17,768 nt of DNA from Anaerolineae bacterium (GTDB lineage: Bacteria > Chloroflexota > Anaerolineae > J102). The notes beneath the pieces are model-generated. The model had not been told where the DNA came from. It did no database searches and saw only the letters and a list, made by a program, of their open reading frames with translations. This document shows positions 1 to 6,717 of this stretch, in pieces. The stretch lies in contig JALSPL010000082.1 in the NCBI GenBank assembly GCA_026985975.1, positions 1 to 17,768 on the forward strand. Reading direction: 5' to 3'. Made by a program: the position numbers and the translations under genes. Numbering within the stretch: the stretch's first letter is position 1; each line of letters begins with the position of its first letter.

Positions 1-507
1 GAACACCACCAGATCGCGAATGGTTTTCTTTTTGATGCGGGCGATCATGGCCAGGGTCCAGGCTGCGGGCGCATCCAGCGCCTCCTTCACCAGGGCGTGA
101 GCCACTTCCCGGTCCACCACCAGCTTTTCCATATAGGCGGCGGGATACGGCGACCACATCGTTCCCCGCGGGGCCACCGCCACCGCTGAGATAGCGCCCG
201 AGCGCCCGTGCACCAGCAAATTGGTGCCGTCGATGGGATCCAGAACGACGTCCATCTCGGGCCCGGCGCCGTTGCCAATAGCGCTGCCGCTATCCAATGC
301 TGAATGCAGCCCGCTTTTGGACTCCTCGCCAATGACGATGCGGCCATTCATATCGATCTCGTTGAGCGTGCGCAGCATCGTTTCGATGGCTGTTTGATCA
401 GCCTCGATGCGCTTGCCCAGCCCCATCCAGCGGCCGGCCTGGATGGCGGTGGCCTCGGTGACGCGCACCAGGTCCAATCCAAGATTTCGACGAAGAAGTT
501 GCGTCAT
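1..507 (-). CDS. glpX: Class II fructose-1,6-bisphosphatase, N-terminal part (cut by window edge)
   Basis: The 169 visible residues match the GlpX family of metal-dependent (Mn/Mg) class II fructose-1,6-bisphosphatases, which hydrolyse fructose 1,6-bisphosphate to fructose 6-phosphate in gluconeogenesis or the Calvin cycle. Visible hallmarks are LVRVTEATAI near residue 13, GRIVIGEE at 55-62 (metal-site Glu), the phosphatase-fold motif DPIDGT at 90-95, and YMEKLVVDRE and ARIKKKTIRDLVVF at the break. The family is usually about 320-340 residues, so roughly half is missing to the left. An ATG at 513 overlaps the stop of the upstream SulP gene as ATGA. I prefer the in-frame ATG at 507 because GGGAG then lies about 8 bases upstream, against only 2 for the ATG at 513. 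The overlap implies co-transcription and probably translational coupling with the transporter. Family assignment is confident; the exact start is not. Confidence 0.9.
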   Translation of the reverse strand, partial: MTQLLRRNLGLDLVRVTEATAIQAGRWMGLGKRIEADQTAIETMLRTLNEIDMNGRIVIGEESKSGLHSALDSGSAIGNGAGPEMDVVLDPIDGTNLLVHGRSGAISAVAVAPRGTMWSPYPAAYMEKLVVDREVAHALVKEALDAPAAWTLAMIARIKKKTIRDLVVF

Positions 508-509
508 GA

Positions 510-2699
510 TCATGACTCCCATGCGTCCAGAATTTCGACGGCGGTCAACAGGTCGGCATTTTCCCAGGCCACCATCCCGCCTTGTAATAATCGGATGTTC
601 TGGTAGCCCTGCTGTTGCAGCGCATAAGCTGCGCGTCGGCCCCGGCGGGTGGAGCGGCCCACCAGCACGATGGGCGCTTCGCGCGGCAGATCGACGCCGC
701 CGTTCAACAATCGGGAAAGAGGGATGTTGCGAGCATCGGGAATGTGACTGCGTCTGAATTCCCGAGGCTCTCGCACATCCACCACCAGAGGCGGATGCGG
801 GCCATTCAGCGCCCGATACAGCTCTTCGGCGGTGATGTGCGGCAGATCAGATGAAATGAGGGGCGGCAGAGGCGGCAGATCCAGGCGCTCAACCGGGCGG
901 GGAAGATTCTGGCATTCGGCAAAGGCCCGCGTATCGCATTCATAAATGCAGATCGCCGGATCTAACACATGATAAAACATGAATGAAATAGCCTCATCCT
1001 CCTCCAGAAAATGATCCTCGCCCAGACGTTTCGCAAACCCCAGGCTTTTCATCCGGGCGTAGACCTTGCTGCGCACCTTGACCAAATACATATCGCCTCC
1101 CGCCCCTCGATATGCGTTGAGCAAATGTTCCAACATATGGATGCCGCTGATATCGATAAGTTGCACGTTCTGCATTCGCAGCAACAAGAAACGCTGGTCA
1201 GGATGTTGGCGCATGTTCTCCATGAGAATTTCTTCAACATGATTCACTGCGCCGAAATAAAGATCGCCCTGAATTTCGATGACCGCCAGTTGAGGGCATG
1301 GCGGCCTGTCGGGCTGATAAATGAGATGCTTGTAGCTTTTATCGGGCAGGACGGGTAAGACGCTGGGCATACTGGTGCGCAAGATGTAGCGTCCCAGCGA
1401 TAACGTGATGCCCACCAGCACTGCAAACTCCAGGGGCAACAACAGAGAAAGCACAAGCGTCGTGATCATAATCGCTGCATCGCCGCGGCTGCCATGCCAA
1501 ATTCGCGACATCTCCCTGACGTTCACCATGTGCGAAGCGATGATGAGCAAAACCCCGGCCAGCGCCGCCCCTGGGAGCAGCGCCGCATAAGGAGCCAATA
1601 GTAACATCGCAATCAGCACAATGACGCCAGTGAACACCGCAGCCAACTGGGTGCGAGCTCCGCTTTGCAGGTTCAGCGCCGAACGATTGAACGAACTGGT
1701 GACCAAAAAGCCCGAAAACAGGCCCGAACCGATATTCGCCAGACCCTGAGCCACGAACTCCTGATTAGCATCCAGTCGCTGACCGGTAGCGCTGGCCAGA
1801 GAGCGGGTAACCGAGGTGGTTTGCACCAGCCCGATAGCCGCCACCGCCAGCGCGCCCGTAGACAACCTGCTGATGAGCGTCCAATCGGTGATAGGAACAT
1901 GCGCCAGCGGCGGCAGCCCCCGCGGCAACTCGCCAACCACAGCCACGCCCAGTTTATCCAGATGAAACACGCCCACCAGCGCCGCCGCCACAATCATGGC
2001 GATGAACGGACCGGGCCATTTGGGATTGATCTTCTGCAACGCAAGAATCACGGTCATGGCCAACACGCCCAGAGCCAGACTGGGCCAGTGAACTTCGGAC
2101 AGATGCTGGAAGAGCTGGGGAATGGTTTGCAATAAGCTGGCGCTGTGTTCGAGGCGAACGCCCAGCAGATGCGGCAATTGATTGATGGCGATGAGAATGC
2201 CCGCACCGGCCGTGAACCCTACAATCACCGCATCCGACACAAAATTGGCCAGGATGCCCAACCGCGTAATGCCGACGATCAACTTGATGCTTCCCACCAT
2301 CAACGCCAACAGCGCCACCGCCGCCAGATATTCCGGCGAGCCGACCTGCGCCACAGTCATGGCCACCGACAGGGTGAGCAGGGCGTGAGTGTTGGTGGGG
2401 CCCGACTGCGCCTGCCGCGAGGACCCCCACAGCGCCGCAATGATCGTCCCCACCACAGCGGTGTACAATCCCGCGGCCGGCGGCATGCCCGCAATGAGGG
2501 CGTAAACAATGGATTGAGGCAGTAAAATGACAGCAACCGACAATCCGGCCATCAAATCGAAACGCAGCGCTCCGCGCTGATACTCCCGCAGAATATGAAC
2601 CGGCTGCGTGAAATAATCCAGCGTCTCCCTGGCGATTCGGGCAGCGCCGCGGGCGCCGGCCTGAAATCGCTCTGTGGTCACTTGAGTGGCGCTCAACAA
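510..2699 (-). CDS. SulP-family anion transporter with STAS and C-terminal rhodanese-like domain
   Basis: A 729-residue membrane protein. Residues about 45-440 carry the SulP (SLC26) transmembrane core, with GLSVAVILLPQSIVYALIAG and PPAAGLYTAVVG near the first helices and a conserved SGPTNTHALLTLSVAMT segment. Residues about 455-570 form a STAS domain with the DISG motif at 516-519. A linker with three cysteines (C584, C588, C596) leads into a rhodanese-like domain at about 618-725 (DVREPREF, then GGMVAWENA). The rhodanese active-site loop reads VLVGRSTRRGRR, so the catalytic Cys position is Gly681 and sulfurtransferase activity is unlikely. The substrate could be sulfate, bicarbonate or another anion; sequence alone does not tell. 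There is no ATG start: tandem TTG codons at 2699 and 2696 follow a GAGG, and the frame is closed upstream by TAG. A promoter lies at 2744-2773. The stop overlaps glpX. Confidence 0.9.
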   Translation of the reverse strand: MLSATQVTTERFQAGARGAARIARETLDYFTQPVHILREYQRGALRFDLMAGLSVAVILLPQSIVYALIAGMPPAAGLYTAVVGTIIAALWGSSRQAQSGPTNTHALLTLSVAMTVAQVGSPEYLAAVALLALMVGSIKLIVGITRLGILANFVSDAVIVGFTAGAGILIAINQLPHLLGVRLEHSASLLQTIPQLFQHLSEVHWPSLALGVLAMTVILALQKINPKWPGPFIAMIVAAALVGVFHLDKLGVAVVGELPRGLPPLAHVPITDWTLISRLSTGALAVAAIGLVQTTSVTRSLASATGQRLDANQEFVAQGLANIGSGLFSGFLVTSSFNRSALNLQSGARTQLAAVFTGVIVLIAMLLLAPYAALLPGAALAGVLLIIASHMVNVREMSRIWHGSRGDAAIMITTLVLSLLLPLEFAVLVGITLSLGRYILRTSMPSVLPVLPDKSYKHLIYQPDRPPCPQLAVIEIQGDLYFGAVNHVEEILMENMRQHPDQRFLLLRMQNVQLIDISGIHMLEHLLNAYRGAGGDMYLVKVRSKVYARMKSLGFAKRLGEDHFLEEDEAISFMFYHVLDPAICIYECDTRAFAECQNLPRPVERLDLPPLPPLISSDLPHITAEELYRALNGPHPPLVVDVREPREFRRSHIPDARNIPLSRLLNGGVDLPREAPIVLVGRSTRRGRRAAYALQQQGYQNIRLLQGGMVAWENADLLTAVEILDAWES

Positions 2700-2743
2700 A
2701 TGCCTCGGATGGTGAGAATGAGATGAGATACGGCGTCCTGGCT

Positions 2744-2773
2744 ATTGTAGCAGACTCAGGGAGAGAGTTGCAA
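2744..2773 (-). promoter_or_regulatory. Predicted sigma70-type promoter for the SulP-glpX unit
   Basis: On the minus strand a TTGCAA -35 box (2768-2773) and a TACAAT -10 box (2744-2749) are separated by 18 bases. This matches the consensus at 4 of 6 and 5 of 6 positions. Transcription would start near 2737, giving a leader of about 38 bases before the TTG start. Predicted from sequence only. Confidence 0.55.
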
Positions 2774-2815
2774 TCTATTTTGTAATTTTCGCCACAGTGA
2801 TGATTTGTCGGGCAG

Positions 2816-2844
2816 TTGACAGAATCAGCCACTTCGAGTAAGGT
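2816..2844 (+). promoter_or_regulatory. Predicted promoter for the histidine kinase-response regulator pair
   Basis: A perfect TTGACA -35 box (2816-2821) is followed 17 bases later by a weak -10 TAAGGT (2839-2844, 3 of 6). A promoter here argues against starting the kinase at the in-frame TTG at 2816, because that TTG is the first half of the -35 box. The weak -10 leaves room for an activator. Confidence 0.4.
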
Positions 2845-2953
2845 TCATACTGTAAAAATGTGGGCGGCGTCAACGCATACAATTTGGAAACCGCCCCAGC
2901 GAGTTGCTTGTTTTCTCCGTTCCTTTCTCTTTCCCAGGCGGTCAGTGGCATCG

Positions 2954-4900
2954 ATGCTTAAAGTCCAGGAAACATGGCGGCATTTGCGGCAACAGCCGTT
3001 GCACACCCAATTGCGGTTGCTGCGATGGAATCTGCCCATGATCGTTCTGGCGCTGGCGGCCCTGCATCAGCTTTTTGTGCAGACGGTCATCCGTCCGCTG
3101 GATTCATCATTGGGATGGTGGCTGGAGTTATTGCTTTATACTGTGACGGGCAGTATCGTATCCTGGTGGGGCGTCTCCTACATCGCCAAAACTGCCGCCC
3201 GGCAGGCCGAGACCGAGCAGAATCTACGGCGGGCGTTTATCGAACTGGAGGATAATCATCAAAAACTACTGACCCTGGATCGTTATGGGCAATACATCGC
3301 CGCCGCCCCCAATGAAGACGAAGTTTACAAGGTGGCGGTGCAGGCGCCCACCCATCTGGCCGAGGCGCAATCGGCCACCATCATCACCTTCGATGAGGAC
3401 AAACAGACATTGAATCTGGCGATGGCGTGGGGATTGAGCCCGGCCTACGCCCGCAGCCTGCGCAATCATCTGGATCATGGCGTGCCGGCGGAACGCTGCC
3501 GCACCTGCTCCACCTTGCACGCTCATGTCGAAAGCGATTGTCCCTTATTCGGCGGCGTGCATGATGAAGCGCTGCAAGACGGCATTCAATCACTGGTTTG
3601 CGTGCCCATTAACACCGATCAAGAACGGGTGGGGGTGCTCACCGCCTATTTCCCGTCGGCCGATGGCCCCAAAGAAGAACAGGCCCGGCTTCTCAACATC
3701 CTCGGCGGCGTCATTGCCTTTGCCGTAGACAGCCTGCGCTCGCGAGAACGCCAGATGGAGGCGCTTCATTCACTGGACGACGTCTCTCGCAACCAGCACA
3801 CGCTGGATGTGTTGGCTGCGCAGACATTACAAACAGCCATGCGCGGATGGAAGACGCAGGCCGGGGCCATCTTTTTGTATCAATCCCAAGAAGATCGCTG
3901 GCTCTGTCTGGCCCAGGAGGGGCTTGGAGGCTTTGCGTCACCGCGATTCGCCTTTGCCCAGGAAACAGCGCAACGCGCTTTTGGCGAGCAGACATTGATC
4001 CTGCATCCGGCCATACCCGATGGCGCCTCGCACGATCTGGGCTCTATCGCCGCCTTACCGCTCATCACCGAGGGCGAAGCGTTCGGGGCATTGTTCCTGG
4101 GGGCCAAACGAAAGCATGGTCTACTGCCGCAACATTCGGATCTACTGCTCACCATCGCCCACCAGATATCCCTGGCCATTCGCAACGCCCAGCTCAACGA
4201 AGAAGTGCAGCAAACAGCCATGCTGCGGGAGCGCTATCGTCTGGCCCGGGAATTCCACGATGGTCTGGCGCAGACATTGGGCTATTTGGGCTTGCAACTG
4301 GATCGCATGGAGCGCATGTTTCAGAAAAAACAGTACAACAAAATCGAACGGGAGATCAACGAAACGCGTCAGGTCGTGCGCTCGGCCTATATGGATGTGC
4401 GGGAGGCCATCGATGGCCTGCGGCTACGGGTGGATGATCCGGAGCAATTGGCATATAATCTGGAGAATTACATCCGCGATTTCGCTCTGCAAACCGACAT
4501 CGAGGCCCATTTCCATTCCTCGCCCGAACATCTGACAGCCCCCAGTCACATCACCTTGCAGATGCTCCGCATCGCCCAGGAAGCCCTGACCAACATCCGC
4601 AAACACGCCCAGGCGGACCGCGTCGAAGTGCAGCTTTCATGGTCCGAGGGTCAGATTGAGCTGCGGGTGGCGGATAATGGCGTAGGCTTTCCCGACAGCC
4701 CCCAACAGCAGAATGGCTATCACAGCTACGGTCTCACCTCGATGCGCGAGCGGGCGGAAAGCATCGGCGGCCGTCTCTCCCTGGTCACCGGGCCCGGACA
4801 GGGCGCCGTCGTTACCGTTATTGTGCCGATGAAACAACGGCCGGCTCCCGCCGATGCGCCCAACGCCGACCTCCCAGCCCCACTTCCCGCCAGCTCATGA
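2954..4900 (+). CDS. GAF-domain sensor histidine kinase, NarX/LiaS type (HisKA_3)
   Basis: About 648 residues from the chosen ATG. Two hydrophobic segments (about residues 26-80) anchor it in the membrane. Two GAF-like regions follow (about 110-270 and 285-425). The first contains C182-x2-C185-x10-C196 next to PLF, a possible metal, heme or redox site. The HisKA_3 phosphoacceptor box AREFHDGLAQTLGYLGLQ has His435. The ATPase domain has EALTNIRKHA (N box), DNGVGF (G1) and YGLTSMRERA. Such kinases autophosphorylate on His and pass phosphate to NarL-type regulators, here the next gene, which overlaps by 4 bases (ATGA). The frame stays open upstream to a TTG at 2816 and an ATG at 2858, adding up to 46 residues; neither has a good ribosome site and the TTG lies in a -35 box. 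The 2954 ATG is also only weakly supported. The signal sensed is unknown; oxygen, redox or nitrogen oxides would fit the neighbouring respiratory genes. Confidence 0.85.
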   Translation: MLKVQETWRHLRQQPLHTQLRLLRWNLPMIVLALAALHQLFVQTVIRPLDSSLGWWLELLLYTVTGSIVSWWGVSYIAKTAARQAETEQNLRRAFIELEDNHQKLLTLDRYGQYIAAAPNEDEVYKVAVQAPTHLAEAQSATIITFDEDKQTLNLAMAWGLSPAYARSLRNHLDHGVPAERCRTCSTLHAHVESDCPLFGGVHDEALQDGIQSLVCVPINTDQERVGVLTAYFPSADGPKEEQARLLNILGGVIAFAVDSLRSRERQMEALHSLDDVSRNQHTLDVLAAQTLQTAMRGWKTQAGAIFLYQSQEDRWLCLAQEGLGGFASPRFAFAQETAQRAFGEQTLILHPAIPDGASHDLGSIAALPLITEGEAFGALFLGAKRKHGLLPQHSDLLLTIAHQISLAIRNAQLNEEVQQTAMLRERYRLAREFHDGLAQTLGYLGLQLDRMERMFQKKQYNKIEREINETRQVVRSAYMDVREAIDGLRLRVDDPEQLAYNLENYIRDFALQTDIEAHFHSSPEHLTAPSHITLQMLRIAQEALTNIRKHAQADRVEVQLSWSEGQIELRVADNGVGFPDSPQQQNGYHSYGLTSMRERAESIGGRLSLVTGPGQGAVVTVIVPMKQRPAPADAPNADLPAPLPASS

Positions 4901-5556
4901 TCCGCGTACTCATCGCCGACGACCATCACCTCTTTCGTGAGGGATTAACTCGAATTCTGAACGATGAAGACGACATCGAAGTCGTCGCCAGTCTTCGCAG
5001 CGGCGAAGAAGCCCTGGCGACTATCAGCAGCTATCAGCCCGATGTCGTGGTGCTGGACGTCAACATGCCCGGCATGGGCGGCATCGAAGCGGCCCGGCGG
5101 CTGCGGAAATACGACCCGCATCTAGGCATTCTCATGCTAACCGTCTCCGAAGACCGGGAGACCCTGTTTACAGCGGTGCAGGCCGGCGTGCGGGGTTATC
5201 TGCTAAAAAGCAGCACCAGCGCTGAACTGGTGGATGCTATCTATCGCGTGCAGCGCGGCGAGGCGGCCATCTCGCCAGCCATGTCGGCCAAACTGCTGGA
5301 CGAATTTGTGGCGCTTTCGCAAGGGCAACGTCAGCGGCCGCAGGATGTGCTGACCGAACGCGAGCGGGCCATTCTGCGCTATGTCGCCAATGGCATGAGC
5401 AACAAGGAGATCGGGCTGGCGCTTTCCATCTCGCCCCACACGGTCAAAGCGCATTTGCGGCATATTCTGGATAAGCTGGGACTGCGTAGTCGCACCCAGG
5501 CGGCCGCCTGGGCCGAGCGCCACGGCCTGACGACAGGGGATGACCATTTGGCGTAA
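4897..5556 (+). CDS. NarL/LuxR-family response regulator
   Basis: A 219-residue DNA-binding response regulator. The receiver domain (1-120) has the acidic pair D8-D9, phosphoacceptor Asp54 in VVVLDVNMPGMGG, and the conserved Lys in YLLKSSTS near 105. The C-terminal LuxR-type helix-turn-helix (about 148-210) reads LTERERAILRYVANGMSNKE then HTVKAHLRHILDKLGLRSR, the standard recognition region. Its ATG overlaps the kinase TGA (ATGA), so the two are translationally coupled and almost certainly partners. All residues needed for phosphorylation and DNA binding appear present. Targets are not shown by the sequence; the oxidase cluster directly downstream and the divergent SulP unit are obvious candidates by position. 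Confidence 0.93.
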   Translation: MIRVLIADDHHLFREGLTRILNDEDDIEVVASLRSGEEALATISSYQPDVVVLDVNMPGMGGIEAARRLRKYDPHLGILMLTVSEDRETLFTAVQAGVRGYLLKSSTSAELVDAIYRVQRGEAAISPAMSAKLLDEFVALSQGQRQRPQDVLTERERAILRYVANGMSNKEIGLALSISPHTVKAHLRHILDKLGLRSRTQAAAWAERHGLTTGDDHLA

Positions 5557-5645
5557 TCCTTTTGGGTATACAACTGCTATTTTTTGCAACCAAGCGGGTA
5601 TGAAATTCTAGCGGGCGGAGCGACGACGGGCGTAAAGAACAAAGC

Positions 5646-5657
5646 TATAATTGGAGT
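5646..5657 (+). promoter_or_regulatory. Consensus -10 box placed for leaderless transcription of the oxidase operon
   Basis: A perfect TATAAT at 5646-5651 ends 6 bases before the ATG at 5658, so the expected transcription start is the A of the start codon. A GGAG at 5653-5656 is only 1 base from the ATG, too close for a normal ribosome site. No good -35 is visible around 5623-5628, so an activator may be needed. The likely transcript covers the receiver-like gene and the three oxidase genes, which follow with short gaps or overlap. Confidence 0.5.
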
Positions 5658-5987
5658 ATGAGCACTCAGGTTCTTCTGGTTGGGCGCGGATTGTTCCAGG
5701 AAGGTCTTGCTCGCGTCCTATCGTCCTATGCCAGTCAAGTCGAAATCATTGGCGCCGCTGAATCATGGGACGAGGCCAAAGTGTTGCTCGAAACGCTGCA
5801 TCCCGACACGCTTATCGCCGATTATCAATACGCTGACGTCATTATCGCTGACATGGAAGGATTTTCCCTGGATGGCGATAGGCCAACCAAAGCGCTTTTT
5901 ATCATTCTGGATGAAAACAAGATGATCGTCTATCAGCGACAGCAACTTGTTGATATCACCATCGATCACCTTGTAGAGGCATTATAA
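5658..5987 (+). CDS. Small receiver-like (pseudo-receiver) protein ahead of the oxidase genes
   Basis: A 109-residue soluble protein whose start (QVLLVGRGLFQEGLARVLSS) parallels the first strand and helix of NarL-type receivers such as the neighbour at 4897 (VLIADDHHLFREGLTRIL). The Mg-binding acidic pair is replaced by Gly-Arg. An Asp survives in LIADYQ, roughly at the phospho-site strand, followed by a shortened remainder (ALFIILDENK) without a clear conserved Lys and with no DNA-binding domain. It may be a phosphorylation-independent regulator or adaptor, or an unrelated small protein. It sits 37 bases upstream of the oxidase subunit IIa gene and probably shares its transcript. I do not recognise a named family. 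Real coding is supported by the promoter placement and codon use; the function is open. Confidence 0.65.
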   Translation: MSTQVLLVGRGLFQEGLARVLSSYASQVEIIGAAESWDEAKVLLETLHPDTLIADYQYADVIIADMEGFSLDGDRPTKALFIILDENKMIVYQRQQLVDITIDHLVEAL

Positions 5988-6024
5988 ATCTCAATCCAAG
6001 TTTTATTTTCATGGAGGCAAACGT

Positions 6025-6180
6025 ATGTCCAACGAGAAATTGCCCGACAACGGAAATGATAACTTTGAGCATCCGAAGGGCACGGCTGTGATTATGGCCA
6101 TCTTCATGCTCATCATTATCATTCTCTGGGGCTCCGTCTATCTGATTATGCTTTCGAGAGGAGTGAGTTTCTATGGCTAA
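6025..6180 (+). CDS. ba3-type cytochrome c oxidase subunit IIa (51 residues)
   Basis: A short gene encoding one transmembrane helix: a polar N-terminus (MSNEKLPDNGNDNFEHPKG), then the hydrophobic TAVIMAIFMLIIIILWGSVY and a short LSRG tail. This is the pattern of subunit IIa of ba3-type oxidases (a 34-residue chain in Thermus), which supplies the helix missing from subunit II of this oxidase class. A strong GGAGG lies 7 bases before the ATG. The gene ends at a TAA inside the first codons of coxB, overlapping it by 8 bases, so translation is coupled. Position directly upstream of subunits II and I makes the call firm despite the small size. Confidence 0.85.
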   Translation: MSNEKLPDNGNDNFEHPKGTAVIMAIFMLIIIILWGSVYLIMLSRGVSFYG

Positions 6181-6664
6181 TAAACATGAATCCATGCACA
6201 TGGATGCGTATGAAAGGACCTGGATGATTGTCAGCATTTTGATGCTCGTCGTTTTCTTCGGGGCTGTCACTGTCGCCGGTCTTTCTTTTGGCGTGCGCGT
6301 GCCCGATCCTGTTTCGCGGGTGAACCCCAACGATCTGGCCGCCAGCGTCACCTTCGCCGAGCCCGGTCTGAAAGAGGTGGCTCCCAAGCGATACGAAGCC
6401 TACATCGTCGCCCAAACCTGGTCATTCAATCCTCGCGAAATTACCGTGCCCGTGGGGTCCGTCATCAAGTTTTACGTGACCAGCAAGGATGTTCAGCATG
6501 GCTTCAAATTGCAGAACACCAATGTGAACATGCAAATCGTCCCCGGACAGGTTTCAAGTCTGGCTGTGAAATTCGACAAACCGGGCGAATATAACTTCAT
6601 CTGCACCGAATACTGCGGTATTGGCCATGCAGCCATGTATGGCAAGGTGATTGTCGTTCCCTAA
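6173..6664 (+). CDS. coxB: ba3-type cytochrome c oxidase subunit II (CuA)
   Basis: A 163-residue subunit with a single N-terminal membrane helix (about 17-40) and an extracytoplasmic cupredoxin domain. All CuA ligands are visible: His109 in DVQHGF, then C144-T-E-Y-C148-G-I-G-H152-A-A-M155. This dinuclear copper centre receives electrons from cytochrome c and passes them to subunit I. The short length and single helix are typical of ba3 (type B) oxidases rather than aa3 enzymes. A GAGAGGAG motif 9 bases upstream supports the ATG. The gene overlaps the subunit IIa gene by 8 bases and precedes subunit I by 53 bases. The likely electron donors are the cytochrome c domains encoded downstream. Confidence 0.95.
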   Translation: MANKHESMHMDAYERTWMIVSILMLVVFFGAVTVAGLSFGVRVPDPVSRVNPNDLAASVTFAEPGLKEVAPKRYEAYIVAQTWSFNPREITVPVGSVIKFYVTSKDVQHGFKLQNTNVNMQIVPGQVSSLAVKFDKPGEYNFICTEYCGIGHAAMYGKVIVVP

Positions 6665-6717
6665 GGTTTGCGCCCCGATTTGCATACCCCACGTTTGAAT
6701 TGTTCTGAGGAGAAATT

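Noticed and set aside
1954..2832. 292-residue minus-strand frame overlapping the SulP N-terminus
   Set aside because: Low-complexity His/Gly/Arg-rich composition in a shifted frame of the SulP gene; no domain.
2816..2953. 46-residue N-terminal extension of the histidine kinase
   Set aside because: Its TTG start coincides with a perfect -35 box and has no ribosome site. The extension shows no conserved feature, although the alternative ATG at 2858 cannot be excluded.
5557..5645. Intrinsic terminator after the response regulator
   Set aside because: A T run is present at about 5580-5585, but I found no convincing stem before it.
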